Made by a program: the position numbers and the translations under genes. Below the pieces are notes generated by a model. That model had not been told where the DNA came from. It ran no database searches and saw only the letters and a list, made by a program, of their open reading frames with translations. Positions 34,261 to 47,363 of a DNA stretch of 64,000 bases are shown piece by piece. Source of the DNA: Setoptus koraiensis (lineage: Eukaryota > Arthropoda); assembly GCA_048013815.1 (NCBI GenBank), contig CM106585.1, forward strand, positions 18,786,001 to 18,850,000. The letters are read 5' to 3'. The first letter of the stretch is position 1. Each line of letters starts with the position of its first letter.

Positions 34261-35037
34261 CTCGCAGTTTTTTCGGGGTTTTTCGTGTTTTCGGCGCTCT
34301 CGAAGTCGCCCAATGTCGAGCAGGCGGAGAAATTCCTTCTCGGCGAGCAGCTCTCAGCTTGGATTTCGGTTGCGACGGCAGTTCGGATTTCGGTTGCGAC
34401 GGCAGTTCGGATTTCGGCTGCGACTGCAGTTAGGATTTCGGGAAAAAATGTCGCGCCGGCCACAACGTCCTATGGTGGTTGTCGTTAATTAATGCTGCAA
34501 GACAAAATGCGCACCAGCTCGCTAATGGCTTCTTGATCTTGTTTCAGATTAGGCCAGCTTCGGCGACAATGTCGCTGGCCTGTTCCCGCATCGTTTGCAC
34601 TGTTTTGGCAGCCATTCCGATAGTGTACTCTCACTCGACAGTGCTCGCCGAATGGCGTGTATCTCCCGCAAGCGCTCGGGGGCGACGCTACACGAATATC
34701 TAATCTGCAGCCAGATGCGGCCGAATGGAGGCAAGTGGAGCCAGCGGAGGCAGATGGAGGCGCCCCCTCGCACTTATCTGTGCCATTATCTCTTTTTGTC
34801 TCTGTCAATTTGACAGTGTCAAAGTTGAAAGTGCTGGATGTGACATTGCTCGCTGCGACCTTATCTAATCTATTAGCATGTTCTGCAATGATCTGCTTGC
34901 AAATAGCTGCATACGCCGGGCCATTCACGGAGATTGTATCGGGCGCAAGCGAGTGCATAAATATCACTTTTGTGTATCATTGTACATTGTTGTGTTTTGT
35001 GTCGCTCGCTAATGCAGTCGGACAATATGCGATCTTA

Positions 35038-35121
35038 TCCGGCCGACTCGCTGCATTATCCGACCGACTTGCGGCATCATCCGACCCGCTTGCGACATTA
35101 TCCGACCGGCTTGCGATAAGG
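35038..35121. repeat. Tandem repeat, four 21-bp units
   Basis: Units beginning TCCGACCG at 35038, 35059, 35080 and 35101, each ending in CATTA/CATCA. Confidence 0.88.
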
Positions 35122-35441
35122 CCGCGCGATAATGTCGCGCCAACTCTGTCCGCTGTCCGCTCGCCACTCGCCACTGGCAGCCCGAGCCGGCCTGAGCGTG
35201 CCCGAGCCGCACTGGCCACTCTCAGCCAGTCTCGGCGATCGCTTATCTGCACCGTCGATTTGTGGCCGCGCTCGTCAACCACAGCAACAAGCGCAACAAC
35301 AAGCACAACAACAAGTAGTGAATTCCTCGACTGTGTCCATTAACTGAAGAATGTCGGCCGGCCAACTGACCACTGTCGCTCAGTGGCCAGCTCTGTCTCA
35401 CAAATGCAACGTTTAGCGTCGTCAGCTGACTCCAACTGGCC

Positions 35442-35469
35442 GCCAGGTAATTTGCTCAAATTACCTGGC
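35442..35469. repeat. Inverted repeat, 12-bp arms and 4-bp loop
   Basis: GCCAGGTAATTT (35442-35453) and its exact complement (35458-35469) around GCTC. Confidence 0.93.
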
Positions 35470-35547
35470 TGATTATAATTACACATTATGCGAGTGGCGA
35501 AAATACTTTAGGCGTTAGGCGAGCTATTTGTCAATTTGCTATTTACT

Positions 35548-35574
35548 TTGGTGTGCGTTGGCGACGCACACCAA
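35548..35574. repeat. Inverted repeat, 11-bp arms and 5-bp loop
   Basis: TTGGTGTGCGT (35548-35558) and its exact complement (35564-35574) around TGGCG. Confidence 0.93.
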
Positions 35575-35966
35575 CATTGATCGCCCGAGATGGCGCTGCA
35601 CCTGTTGTGATCTATGGCATGTGTCAAAGTGTTGCCGTTGCCCGTCGTTCAGTTTGCCAGTCAGTGCGCCCGTGATGCACCGACCGAACGGCACTGCGGC
35701 CGCATATAGACCAGGCGATCGATATAGAGTCAGCACTGTCGAATGTGCATGCATAATGCATTGCGCAATGCTTGCGTCATCAACAAGTGGTCAGTCAACG
35801 CTCAAACGCGGCTTCGAAATTCGAACAGGCGCACCGAGCTTCGAACGGGCGCACTCGAATTGCGAACTGGCGCATTCGGATCGCTGCGTTCGGGCTGAAA
35901 GTTCGAGTTGTAAGTTCGAGTTGGAAATTTGAGTTGGAAATTCGAGTTCGAGGGGCGAGTTCGAAA

Positions 35967-35997
35967 TTCTGAGCGAATCGAAAGAAATCGCTCAGAA
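35967..35997. repeat. Inverted repeat, 10-bp arms and 11-bp loop
   Basis: TTCTGAGCGA (35967-35976) and its exact complement (35988-35997). Confidence 0.85.
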
Positions 35998-36849
35998 CTT
36001 GTGAGTGAGAAGTTCTGAGTCGGCGAGTTCTTCTCGCACTGGCGCTGGCCGTGCCATTGAGCACTCGCAAGCGTGCCAGTGGAGCCTTACGCAATTGCGC
36101 CGAAGTGGGCGTCCAGTGGGGCACGCACACATCACATTAGAGCGTCTATATTTAGTTAGACTGGCCGGTTGGCCGGATTGGTCGTTGGTCGGCTGAATTG
36201 GACAACGGCGCTGCGCGCACTCGCAAGCGGATCCTTGTCACTTTTGAGCAACATTGGTCCGGTTTGCGACATGCCCTTGCCATGGGCAACAAGTGGGCAG
36301 CATGACAGCGCACTCCGGCACGGACGGCGCAGCACAGGTGAACAGGGCGAGCGGCACGGAACATGTGCCGACACGCCCTCGTGGTGCCATATCGAGAGTG
36401 GCCACTGGCCACGGGGAGAGTGGCCGCTCTCGCAGAGCGATAGAGAGCGAGAGAGAGAAAAGTCGCATCGTCTGGCCATAATGAAACCGGGCCGCGCCGG
36501 CCGTCGCGCTCGGGCCGACGGTGTCGCGGAGTCGCAAAGTCGGGGAGTCGCAAAGTCGCGGAGTCGCGGACTGGCGCTTCTCAGGCGACGACTGTGCGCA
36601 CGATAATGATCGCTTGCATTGCGACCCATTTCTGGCCGCTCCGGCCGCCAGAGATTCTCTGGCCGAGCATCGCTCAATGTCGAGGTCGCTCGGACACTGC
36701 GAGCCACTGCCAGTTGGACGGCTCCGAAAAGTGGCGTCGGCCGGCCAATTTGAATATGTGCGCTCGATGAGGCATGCGATTGTTTGCGTCGCAGTGTTTG
36801 CGTCGTCGTGTTGGCGTCGTTGTGTTTGTGTTGTTGTGTCCGCTGCCCT

Positions 36850-36990
36850 GGGCCGACTCGGCGTTGTGGTTGTCGTGGTGGTTGCCGCCGTCGTCGTTGT
36901 TGTGCTTGCTGTTGTCGTCGTTGTTGCTGTGGTTGTTGTTGCTGTGGTTGCTGTGGTTGTTGTCGTTGTTGCCGATGTTGTCGTTGTTGC
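36850..36990. repeat. GTT/GTC trinucleotide array
   Basis: Imperfect TTG/TCG/TTGCTG triplets across about 140 bp; open frames on both strands are low-complexity only. Confidence 0.85.
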
Positions 36991-39900
36991 CGATGTCGCT
37001 GGCAGTGCCAGACAATATATAATCACGACGACAATTGTCGCCACCGGCTCGATCGCTCCAATCAGCTGTGCGGCGGCGCTCTAATTGTGCATTAGCGTAT
37101 GAGGGCGTGACAGGTGGTGTCACTTTCTGGTGGCCGTCATGACAGCGGTCAGCGGTGCCGCCGTCATGACGGGATTTGAGCCAGTTGTTTGCCATACTAC
37201 ACACTGCCATTAGTGTCTGATTATCAGACTGTCTGATATTAGTGTCCGATGTTGGCGTCTAATGTCAGTGTTGGATGCTGGTGCTTGACATCGCATGTTG
37301 GTGCGTGATGCTGCCAGTCGGTGCGCAAACTGACAGCCCACTGACGTTGCAACTGTCACTCAGCTGGCCGTCGCCGGCCCATGACTCATGACAATGCATG
37401 AGAGAACAAACAAACAAACGAAACGGCCAGCGGACAAACAAACAAACGCTGTCGTTGCAACAGTGTCGTTGCTGCAACAGTGTCATTGTTGCAACAGTGT
37501 CATTGTTGCTCTGCCAACGTTACATTCGGCTCAAACGATTCGAGCTGGCGCCGTCCACTTGTTGTGCGTTCGGCGCGCACGGCCATATATCACGGCACGG
37601 CCAACAAGTGCCAACAAGTGCCAACAAGTGCGTGCTTATTAGATTGTGTCACTCGGTTGCGTTTTTGGCCAGCTCGCCGCCCGAACGGCCAACGAGCGCC
37701 GCTCGCAATCGCACCATCGATCAACGGCCACTTCCTGCTCGCCTTTTCACTGCCCGTTTAATTGTGCCCGGCGCGCCATTCGGCCGGCTCGACCCGATTC
37801 GGCCGCATGCGGTCTCATTCGGTGCGACTCGGTCGCATTCAATGCGTTATTCAGTGCGATTCGGCCGCGGTCGGCCGCGGTCGGTCGCATGCAATCGCAC
37901 TCGGCTCGACGCACTGCGCGCCACTCGACGAGCGCCATGAATAGACTAAATGCGAGTGTCGCCCAACGGGGACCCATTAGCACTTGCATTAGCACTTGTT
38001 AATGGACGCCCGGCCAGAGTCATTAGCCGCCAGTTGCGTTGGGCCGCCCTCCGACGCGGCGCTCCGAGACTTTACAGACTGTCGCGCAAAGCGCGCTGTC
38101 AGCGAGACGGCGCCAATCGCCACTGACCTCCGCCCGCGGCCGCCGCCAGATGTCGCCCTCGGGCCGGCCGTCAATGGTCAATTGCGACACGTTTATAAAT
38201 AAATATATGCCAAATAAACAGCTAGATAAACGGCGTTGCGCCCGTCACGACTGGGCGCTTTTGTTTGTCAGCGCTCCGCAATGAACTGATCCGCAATGTA
38301 CTGATGTCGCCCGTCGACTCGCCGGCGTCGCCCGTTCGCGCACCATAAACATGCACCGAAATGCGACCGAAATGCGACCGAAATGCGACCGAAACGCGAC
38401 CGAAATGCGACCGAAATGAAGGCCCGATGACGAGGACAATTTTCGGCTCCATTCACGCCGCACTTTCTCGCCACGCCGGCCGCTGGAAAATTGCTGATTG
38501 GCCCAAAACCGCTCCAAAAAACCGCCCGAAAAACCGCCCGAAAAACCGCCCGAAAAACCGTCCCGAAACAGCGCTCCGAAAATCGCTGCAGAAATGGAGG
38601 GGCGCTCTGAAAAACGATTGTGGAACATTTGGCGCGTCGCGCCATCCATCACTGGGCACCGCTCGAACGGACGGCGCTGCGCCATGGGCACATGACGGCC
38701 GAAATCGGTATGCAACGGACGGAATCGGATGAGATGCAGATGGAAATGGAAAATTTCCAATGGAAATATTGAAATTAAATCAACCGTTGACATCGCCGGC
38801 CAGACCGCGTCGGAGCGAGCTCCAATTTTCGGCTTCGGTTTGCGGCTCCGATTTTCGGCTCCAATTTTCGGCTTCGGTTTGCGGCTCCAATTTTCAGCTC
38901 CGATTTTCGGCTTCGGCGTGCGGCTCCGGCTTGCGGCTCCAATTTTCGGCGACAGTGCATTTTTTCCGCTTCTTCGCCTTCAATTAGAACCATATTTTAT
39001 GATTTATATTTTATAATTGTGTGTATCTGTCGCTCGTCATCTTTTGCGCCCTTGCGCTGGCAGCGCTCGGGCAGCCCCGCTCGGTCGCATTGTAATGATG
39101 ATTTGCCATGACCACCGTGCTGCAGAGGCCGCGACCGCAACCTCGGCGGCGGCAGCGGCCAAATTATGGTGCCAGCAGCGCCATTGACATAATCATAACT
39201 GGATGACTAACGAGAAACAAACAACGACGACGATTAATTAACAACATTTGTGTGTCTGGCGCTTGGGTTGTGTTGTCCTGTTTGTTGTGTTTGCTCTGGC
39301 AGCATCGGCAGCCAACAAGCCGGAGAGAGAGAGACAAACTAATTATCAAGTTGATTGATTTGAGTCGACGCGATTCCTTGTTTGCCGCATCATCAATCAC
39401 ACACACCACACAGTGATAAGTTTTGCATTATTTCTGTGAAACGAATGCAAAATTTGCAAAAATGTGAGCCCTGTCGCGGGACGAACTCGGTTGGTTCTTG
39501 TTTCGGCGCTGCCGTGCCAAGCAAGCAGCGGTCAATCAGCGCCACTCGAGAGTGGCCCATATAGTTCCAGTTGGCCTGACAGGATGATTAACGCCGGCCG
39601 CGGTTGCCTCCGTTGGCTCGTTGGTGCACTTGTCCACTTGTGACAAGAGTACAAGCGGCGACAACTTGTGTGCCGGCGCCGCCGCTGCCCGGTGGCGGCG
39701 CGGACGCAACCGGGCCGAGCGGACGCAATCGGGCCGAGCGGCGACGAGGACGCAACTGGACCGAGCGGCCAGGCTAGCCGATTCGCGGAGGGAAGCCAAT
39801 TGTCGCAGCGGAGCCAATTGTCGCGGACAAGCCGATTCTCGCCGAGAAGCCGCGAGAAGCCGAGAGAAGCCGAGAGAAGTGAGAAGCCGCGAGAAGCGAG

Positions 39901-40360
39901 AAGCCGACAAGTCGAGAAATCGACCGGCCACGAATGGGAACGGCGCAGAAGGGTTAATGTGGCTGCCTTCACGCTTGTTGCGGCTATTAATTCAACTTGA
40001 ACCGGCCACTTGCGTAACGCGCCGGCGTCTTGACCACTGGCTCTTGACCTGGCGCTAAGAAGCGCCAAAAACAAGTGGCTAATTGTCTTATTGTGTTCAA
40101 TTGCACACACGCTGGCAGTAATGGCCGCGATTGTATCATGCCGGCCGGTCGTTTGCAAGCCGCGCTCGCTGTCCGCCAATGGGCACAAGCAACAAACAAA
40201 CAAACGCTCGGCGCTTTCTCCGGCGCGACTCCAGCCGCTCGACCGGCCGACCGACGCTGGCCCGACCGACCCGAGCTACGCTGGCGACCGACCGACCGAC
40301 CCGAGCGGCCGGCAGCGGATAGATATCATCAGCAGAGCAGCCGATTATGTAACACACTGG

Positions 40361-40433
40361 CTAACTGGCTGACTGGCTGACTGGCTGACCGGCTGACCGG
40401 CTGACCGGCCGGCCGGCCGGCCGCCAGTTAGCC
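40361..40433. repeat. 8-bp tandem repeat CTGGCTGA grading into GGCC runs
   Basis: CTGGCTGA, then CCGGCTGA, then CCGGCCGG units in head-to-tail order, showing a gradient of substitution along the array. Confidence 0.9.
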
Positions 40434-43400
40434 GGTCGGTCGTTAGCTGGCGGCTAATGAGAACAACAATAACAGCGACGACAACGACCACGTTAGCGGA
40501 CAAGAATAGAAAGCGTTATCGCCGTCGTAGGCCATTGTGCCGAACCGTCGCCGCTGTCAGTCGCAGATTTGCAACTGCTCAAATCTCGAATCTCAAATTT
40601 AAATTTGAATTTAAATCTGAATTTAAATTTAAGAGTTTAGCAGCAGCGACGGCGCCATAATCAGGCGCTCGGACATTGTTTTTGGCTGGCCAGGCCGGCC
40701 ACTATTTACCAACTACGAGCGCGATGATACCAACACGATGATTGATCGGCCGCTTGACGTTTGGTCGTCGTTGTTTGCGTAATCAAGGTAAGATCTTCTT
40801 CTTATTATTCTGATTCGCAGCGGTGGCTGGCGGCGGCGGCAGCAGCAGCAGCCTCATGCGCAATAATACATACGTAATAATGAACACAAAAACGCATACA
40901 AACAAGCAGCAAGTGCAACATTTAGCTGGTGCCAGTTAGCACCACAAGAGCAAAAATTGATTTAATCTAGTTATTTCTAAACTTCTAAATTAGAACTTCT
41001 AATCAACTTTTGCCATCTCAAACCATTATTGCTGCTACTATTATTATTATTGCCATTACTGGCTGCCTATGCGCCTATGCTGTAATGGCTTGTATATGGT
41101 TGCATCACTAAACGAGTCAGTTGTTGTTATTGAGTTAGCTGCGATGGTGCTAAATTAAAGTTAAAAACTAATCGTTTCTCAGCTACCTGTTGCCGCTGAT
41201 GTTGTTGCCGCTGTTGCCGATGTTGTTGTTGTTGCCGATGTTGTTGTTGTGCTGCTCGTTTGGTGTTGTTGTTGTTGCTGTTGTGCTGCTCGTTTGCTGT
41301 TGTCGTTGTTGCTGTTGTTGTGGCGCTGCGAGCGCAATGTAAGTGACTCTATTAGCAGTCGCAGGTAGCTCACAAGCTCGCGAGAAAGAGGAAAGAATTA
41401 GCCAGAACGGACAGAGATCATGACGCCGGCGGTGGCGCGTCAATGGTCAAGTGCAACATTTATTTATTTATCATGGACGTCGTGACTCGTTCGCTTCGCC
41501 TTGCGCTGCCCCCAAGTTCCAATTGCGATTGCCAGGCCAGATTCGAGCCGGCGCGAGGCCGCCAGTGGGCAGCAGATGAGTCTCGTTCGAGCCAGGCGAA
41601 CAAGAAATTAGAATCGGAATCGGTGGAACGCGAACGCCGAAAAATGGAAACGCCAACAGACGCATCAGATCATAACTAATTGATTACTTTTCACCTCTCC
41701 CAATACAGTGCATGCTGGCAAAACTGTGCCTGATGCTCTGCTGCCTCTCAATGATACTTGATTTATCATTTATCTTGGCCACTTGCAAATGGAATCATTC
41801 CCAACAAATTACTGCTCACTGCCAGTGAGTCACTGCAGCACAATTTGTTGCAATTGTACTGTTGTGTTTACCTTGTTTGCGTTGGCATTCCAAGCGGGCG
41901 ATTCCAACATTTCGCTGCTTCGCTACCTCGTTATTTCGCCGCTTCGATACCTGGCCGTTTCGCCACTCGGCCACGTCGAGCCGCGAAAAGAACGAAAGGA
42001 TTGCTTGCCGCTGCGCCTTGCAACTGCTGCCACTTGTCAGGCAAATGCCAGCCCGAAATGATACCGGCCAGCTGCCAGCAGCGCCACTCGGTGCAGGGCG
42101 GGCATCGGCATGCGAAGCGAGTCGAACCTCCGCCGGATTCGCTCGGCGAGCAGCGTCGAACGCGGCCGAACGGCGTCGAACGCGGCCGAACTTCGGCGGC
42201 CGAGCTCCACTGGCGCTGCGTACGCCTTCGAACTGGCAGCGGCGCTAATTAACTCGCACAACGCGCAGCGCCGACGCCAGCCAATCGAATAAAGAAGCCA
42301 CCACGTGCCCCCGGCGGCCGGGGTGGCCGCTCCAACTGCGGGGGCTTCGGTGGCCGTTCGATGGCCGTTCGATCGGCTTCGATGGCCGTTCGATCGACTT
42401 CGGCGGCCGTTCGATCGACTTCGGCGGCTTCGACGGCTTCGACTGGCCGCCGAAGCTGCGCGCGGGCCGGCCCCCACAATTGGCCGAACCGCGATACGTC
42501 GCGCAGATAAGATGCTGCGCCGGCTCAGCAGCAGACGCTCTGGCCAGGTAATATGTAAATCGGCGACCATTATGACGATTATGAAGGCATAAATGTGCGC
42601 TGGCGCGCGTGGGGGCAGCCACCATTTTCGCTCCACACGGGCCACTCTGACGACGGCCGGAGCACGCCCCCGGCTCCCTTGCGCGATGATTGTTTGCGAG
42701 TTTAATTTTGTGCAAGTTTTATAAGCTTTGCCCATTTCTATTAAAGCTAATTGGCAGTTAGCGAAAACGAGCCGATCATTATCTCTGTCGCTCTCTCACC
42801 TGATCGCTATGATCGCCGCAGTATGATGGCCGTAGTATGATCGGCGGAGCATCGCACTGCCAGTGCGACCGGCGTGGCGTGGTCAGCGCACGGGGCCGGG
42901 TCACTCCGATGGCCGAACAATTGAATCAATCGATTCGAATTGATTCAAATTCGAAGCGTTTAATTCGCTCGATCCGACGGCCGCTCAGCGCTCAGCGAAC
43001 CGGCCGCCGGCCCGCGCACCAGGTGAGCAAGGGGTCTCGCCGGCCCTGACCGGCGGCGACGCCCCCCGTTTCGCGGGCATAATCATGATTGTTGCATTGG
43101 CACTGCCGCTGCTGCTGCCGCTATCATGTTAATTGGCATTAGATTAATTTTTGCATGCGCGCCAATTGCTGGCAGCGCCACAGAAATGATAAATAGAGCG
43201 CAAACAGCGCGAGAAGCGAATGATAATTTTTCGCTCGCGATTCCGCTGATGATTCCATCAGGCGGCCGCCGACGGTCGCTGCGGACACGCCGCTTTCTCG
43301 GCCGGCGCCCCGGTTCCCGCCCCTCGGGCTGCTCCTCGGCTATCGGGCTACTCCTCGCTTCTCGATGTTCGGGCGGCTTCTGGGCGGCCTATCGGGCGAC

Positions 43401-43830
43401 CGCTGGCGGGCGTGAGAGCGGCGGGCCGGCAGCGTCGGGCCGGGCCGGCGCCGAAGAAGACACAACGGCGGCAACAAGTGAGCGGGTACGAATAATGATA
43501 GAGTGTGGGGATGGCTCTGGGCGACGAAGCAATAATTGCCAATAGAGCCAGCGACGAATTCATCGTCGTATCTGTGCGTTTGTGTGCGTTCGGCCGCGTT
43601 CGCCGAGTGAGTCGGCCGCGTTCGCAGCCCGAATCGCCGAATGAGTCGAGTGCGTTCGAATGCGTTCGAACTGCCGACTTCGACAGCGCCGAACGCGCCT
43701 GACCCGGCGCGGTGCGCCGGCCGAAATGAATTGAAAACGAATCGAAACTCACTTAATTCTCACTTATTATTGTGTGTCGTTGGCCGGTGTGTGTGTGTTC
43801 GTTGCGCCATTAGCACAATTAGACGGGCCC

Positions 43831-43910
43831 GTCATTGAATTGCCGAATGTGTGCACTGGCCATTGTTGGCCATTGTTGGCCAGTGCGCACATTTGCCAAC
43901 ATTCAATGAC
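43831..43910. repeat. Imperfect inverted repeat, arms of about 32 bp
   Basis: Arms 43831-43862 and 43877-43910 pair with few mismatches and small bulges (outer GTCATTGAAT and inner GCACTGGCCA paired exactly); the loop is about 14 bp and contains a third copy of TTGGCCATTG. Confidence 0.85.
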
Positions 43911-44432
43911 GCAAACCACCACTGACAACATTCGAACAGGTGAGAACGGCGCTGACAAAGTATGTTTGCTTGCGTAATTGTTGCCGCACATCATCTTCCT
44001 GTTTCTGGCCCGTCCGACAGCCACTTGTTACTGATACACAGCGCAGTGTGTCAATAGAGATAGCGATGTTTTTTTGTGTCAATGGTTGTGTGTCGCGCCG
44101 TCGCTGTCGCGGACACTGATGCAATAGGCGCCGACCGCCGCTTGGCGTCAATTTATACGGCCGACCGGACCGCGGCAACAGGTGAGTCGGGCCATTGAGT
44201 CACTCGACTCGAGTGTGAGTGTGTGTGTGCCCGGTCGGCCCATAAAGATATGATTTGCATAATGATGGCCGGCGCAGGTATAGCATGCGCATGATAATTG
44301 TAGCCGGTGCGCGCTCGCCGAGCCGCCGAGCGGACCATTAGCGCCGACAGCGCCCGTAACAAGCGCCGATCTCGATTTCTGGTTGCGCCGCTCCGTCCTT
44401 TGCGCTCCGTTCGTCGCTCTCCGTTCGCCCGT

Positions 44433-44500
44433 TCGGTGCGTCCGAAGCGTTCGAAGCGTCCGAAGCGTTCGAAGCGTTCGAAGAGTTCGAGGCGTTCGCG
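44433..44500. repeat. 9-bp tandem repeat GAAGCGTTC
   Basis: About seven near-identical head-to-tail units, each nearly palindromic. Confidence 0.88.
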
Positions 44501-44729
44501 GCGAAGCTGCGCAGTGGTGGCCAGTGGCCGGCCGGCGGCCGGCGCCGGTGTGCGCAACAACAAGTGCCACTTACTTGACGTTGACGTCGGCGCTCGGTCA
44601 CACAGACGCGACGCACACGGGGAATGACATTGAAAATATCATCGTGCCATTACCATATGCGATATGGCGATACGGCGATATGGCAATATGGTGTCCGTGG
44701 CCACGGTGTGCGCCGTTGATGGTCGCAGC

Positions 44730-44875
44730 AGCAGCGACGGCGGCAACAACCACAACAACGACAGCAACAACAACAACAGCAGCAACAGAGGCAACAGCGC
44801 CAACAACAACAGCGACGGCAGCGGCAACAACAACAGCGACGGCAGCAAAAACAGCAACAACAACAACGCCAACAA
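44730..44875. repeat. CAA/CAG/CGA trinucleotide array
   Basis: About 48 imperfect triplets; similar to the array at 31262. Confidence 0.88.
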
Positions 44876-45091
44876 CGGCCGATAATACAATTGTCGATGG
44901 ATACTTATGGCGACCGAGCGGCGAGCTTGTTCACTCGCACTAGCCTGCTATTATTATCGTTATCATTATTATTATCATCATTATTATGGTTGTTGTTGCT
45001 GTTGTTATTATTATGTAACGACCGGGCCGGCCAGTTGCATAATAACGACAGGCATGCTGCGTTTGTGCGTGCGAATTTGCAAGCTGTCGCT

Positions 45092-45134
45092 ATAAGTTGA
45101 TATGCGCTGGCAGATGCTGCTTATATCAACTTAT
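45092..45134. repeat. Inverted repeat, 12-bp arms and 19-bp loop
   Basis: ATAAGTTGATAT (45092-45103) and its exact complement (45123-45134); the right arm is followed by further ACTTAT.TCG repeats. Confidence 0.9.
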
Positions 45135-45303
45135 GGCGACTTATGTCGACTTATATCGACTGACCACAAACAAAAACGCCAGCCAAAACGGTTGCCAGCA
45201 GCGAAATGGTTGCGCAACAGATAAAACAAGACGACGGCCCAATATGACACAACAGCGACAGCGGCGATAATAATTTCTCGGCTGCTGTTGGCGATCTATC
45301 GAT

Positions 45304-45390
45304 GTTACGTAACCGTCTTGCGCTTGCGTAGCCATCGTATGGTTACGTAACCGTCTTGCGCTTGTGCAACCATCGTATGGTTACGTAACC
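45304..45390. repeat. 38-bp tandem repeat carrying the palindrome GTTACGTAAC
   Basis: Two full units and a partial third, starting at 45304, 45342 and 45380 with an exact 38-bp period. Each unit starts with GTTACGTAACCGTCTTGCGC or a close variant. GTTACGTAAC matches the binding site of PAR-bZIP/E4BP4 factors. Confidence 0.93.
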
Positions 45391-47307
45391 GTATTGTGAT
45401 GGCGCAACTGGCGTGCCATGCTTGCCACTTATGCGCGGCGACTTATGCGGCAAAAGTGGCCGCGCTAGCCACGCCAAATATTACGAGTTGGTCGGTGCGG
45501 CCAGACGGGCAGGCATCAGCAACAATTAAAGTGACGATGATCATAAAAAATTCAAACTTTCCTTTCTGGCATCAATGCCGCATCAATTATTATCATTATT
45601 ATCCCCAACTTGGCTCTCGCTCACTCGCTCATTCGTTTATCTCCGATTCTTCGCACTCTGGGCACTCTGGGCACTCTGGGCACTGTCCGTATTCATGGTA
45701 TTCCTCGTATTCTTGTTCAGCGCGTTCGCTTACAACTTCGGACACCAATGGCGCTCGGCAGTGTTGCGAGTGGCCACTGGCCGGCCGACAACTCGCCCGT
45801 CGGAACAAGTGCGCCCGCAGCACCCTGCAAACGGCGCGGCCATCGAGCGGCCGGCGAGCGGCGTCAACAATTTAATTTTGCCCAGTGACACTGACCGTCC
45901 CGCGCCAGAGGGCGCCACCGGATACGCAAATAGACAATGTCCAATTATTATTGCCACTGCCATTAGCGTGCTCATCATTTTGGTGAGTTTGGTGGCTCAA
46001 AGAGTCTCGTCAAAATGCGAGAGCGAACGCCGAGAGAGAGAGAGAGCGAACACAGAGAGAGATGTGTTTATTTATAATGGAGTAAGAGACGTGTGTTCGA
46101 GAGAAAAGAAGAAAAGTCGAGAAGAGAACAGGTGAAGAGAAGCGGCCCAACGAAGAGCGAAGCGCAAACGCAACAGGTTGCCGCGGCCATAACTCAACAG
46201 GGAGTCGCGCCAGCCCCAACAATAATGGCAATAACGCCGGCCGGCCGGCCGGCCCAAAAGAATATCACTAGGCAATATCATTGCAGTGGCCTATGGCCAG
46301 ACTGTTATTACGCAACGCAACCGAGCGCCGTCCAATACGCAAATACGCCGGCCGGTTGCGTTGCGCAACAAGAATTAAGCGAGCCATCAATTACGCAACT
46401 GTGCGCCGGCCGTCGAGCTAGCTCATTAGAGCCACGACACACACACAGGCAGAAAGTGCAAAGAGTTTGCGCCGGTCGAGCTCGTTGGTCATTTTTCACT
46501 CACCTGGTGAACTATTTGCTGCATGTCATTCGAAATGTCTTGTGACTCACAGTTGTGAGTGTGCGCAACCAGCAACAAGCCGATATAAATCATATTCAAA
46601 TCAGTTGTTGTCCGGCGAGCCCGACAACAACAATGCGCTTCGGCGCGCCGAACAATCGCCGCGCCGAAGCGGCCAGCAACGGTCAGAAACACTGAGAAAA
46701 TCAAGAAATGTCGGCAAACATTGGCAAATGTCGGCAGCAACCCAAAACAACGTTGGCGTCTCGACCGGGCGCACCATGATAGATCGCGCCAGCGAGACGC
46801 TGTCAGAGCCATACAACAGCCACAATCGATCATCGATTGATCCCCGAGTTACGTAAGCGCCTGGCCGGCGACCGGCCGCTGCCCACGAACAACGCCAACG
46901 GGCACCGTCTCGGCCAGGTGATCTATGGTGTTGCGTTGCTGTGGAAAGTGTCATTTTTTTGCGCTTCCATCATCTGTTAGCCGTTAACAGTTAGCGACAG
47001 CGCCAGATTACCTGGCGGCGGCCCGATGCGGCGCATAATTCTGATTTTGCATACCGTGTTCGGCAGCGCTGTTGCTGCTGCCAAGTGTGCCCAGTGCCCG
47101 CTCCGAGCGCCGTTCGCCGGCTGCCAATCACGACCAACAATAATGAAATTAAAATAAAAGAAAGAAAATTCCTGAGCAAAATGCGCACTTGTCCGGCCGT
47201 GGCCCATGTTTGTTGTTGTTGCGCCACTAATAACTTGTGGCTTGTTAGCAGCGACCAGCGCTTCTTCTCATTCTTTTTGCGCCATACCGCTCTGCCCGGT
47301 CGTTTGT

Positions 47308-47363
47308 GTCTCGTTGGGCCGTTTGCGTCTCGTTGGGCCGTTTGCGTCTCGCTGGGCCGTTCG
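47308..47363. repeat. Tandem repeat, three 19-bp units
   Basis: Units of GTCTCGTTGGGCCGTTTGC at 47308, 47327 and 47346, the last diverged and truncated. Confidence 0.88.

Larger units (their letters stand above)
30648..40800. other. Gene-poor region, second part
   Basis: No gene is supported. It is GC-rich, with trinucleotide arrays (31262-31394 and 36850-36990), TTCGAA-rich patches (31541-31600, 32575-32605, 35813-35975), three inverted repeats between 35442 and 35997, a 21-bp tandem repeat (35038-35121), repeats of TTTTCGG type (34101-34260, 38820-38950), an 11-bp repeat near 38355-38420 and a CTGGCTGA run (40361-40433). Confidence 0.55.
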
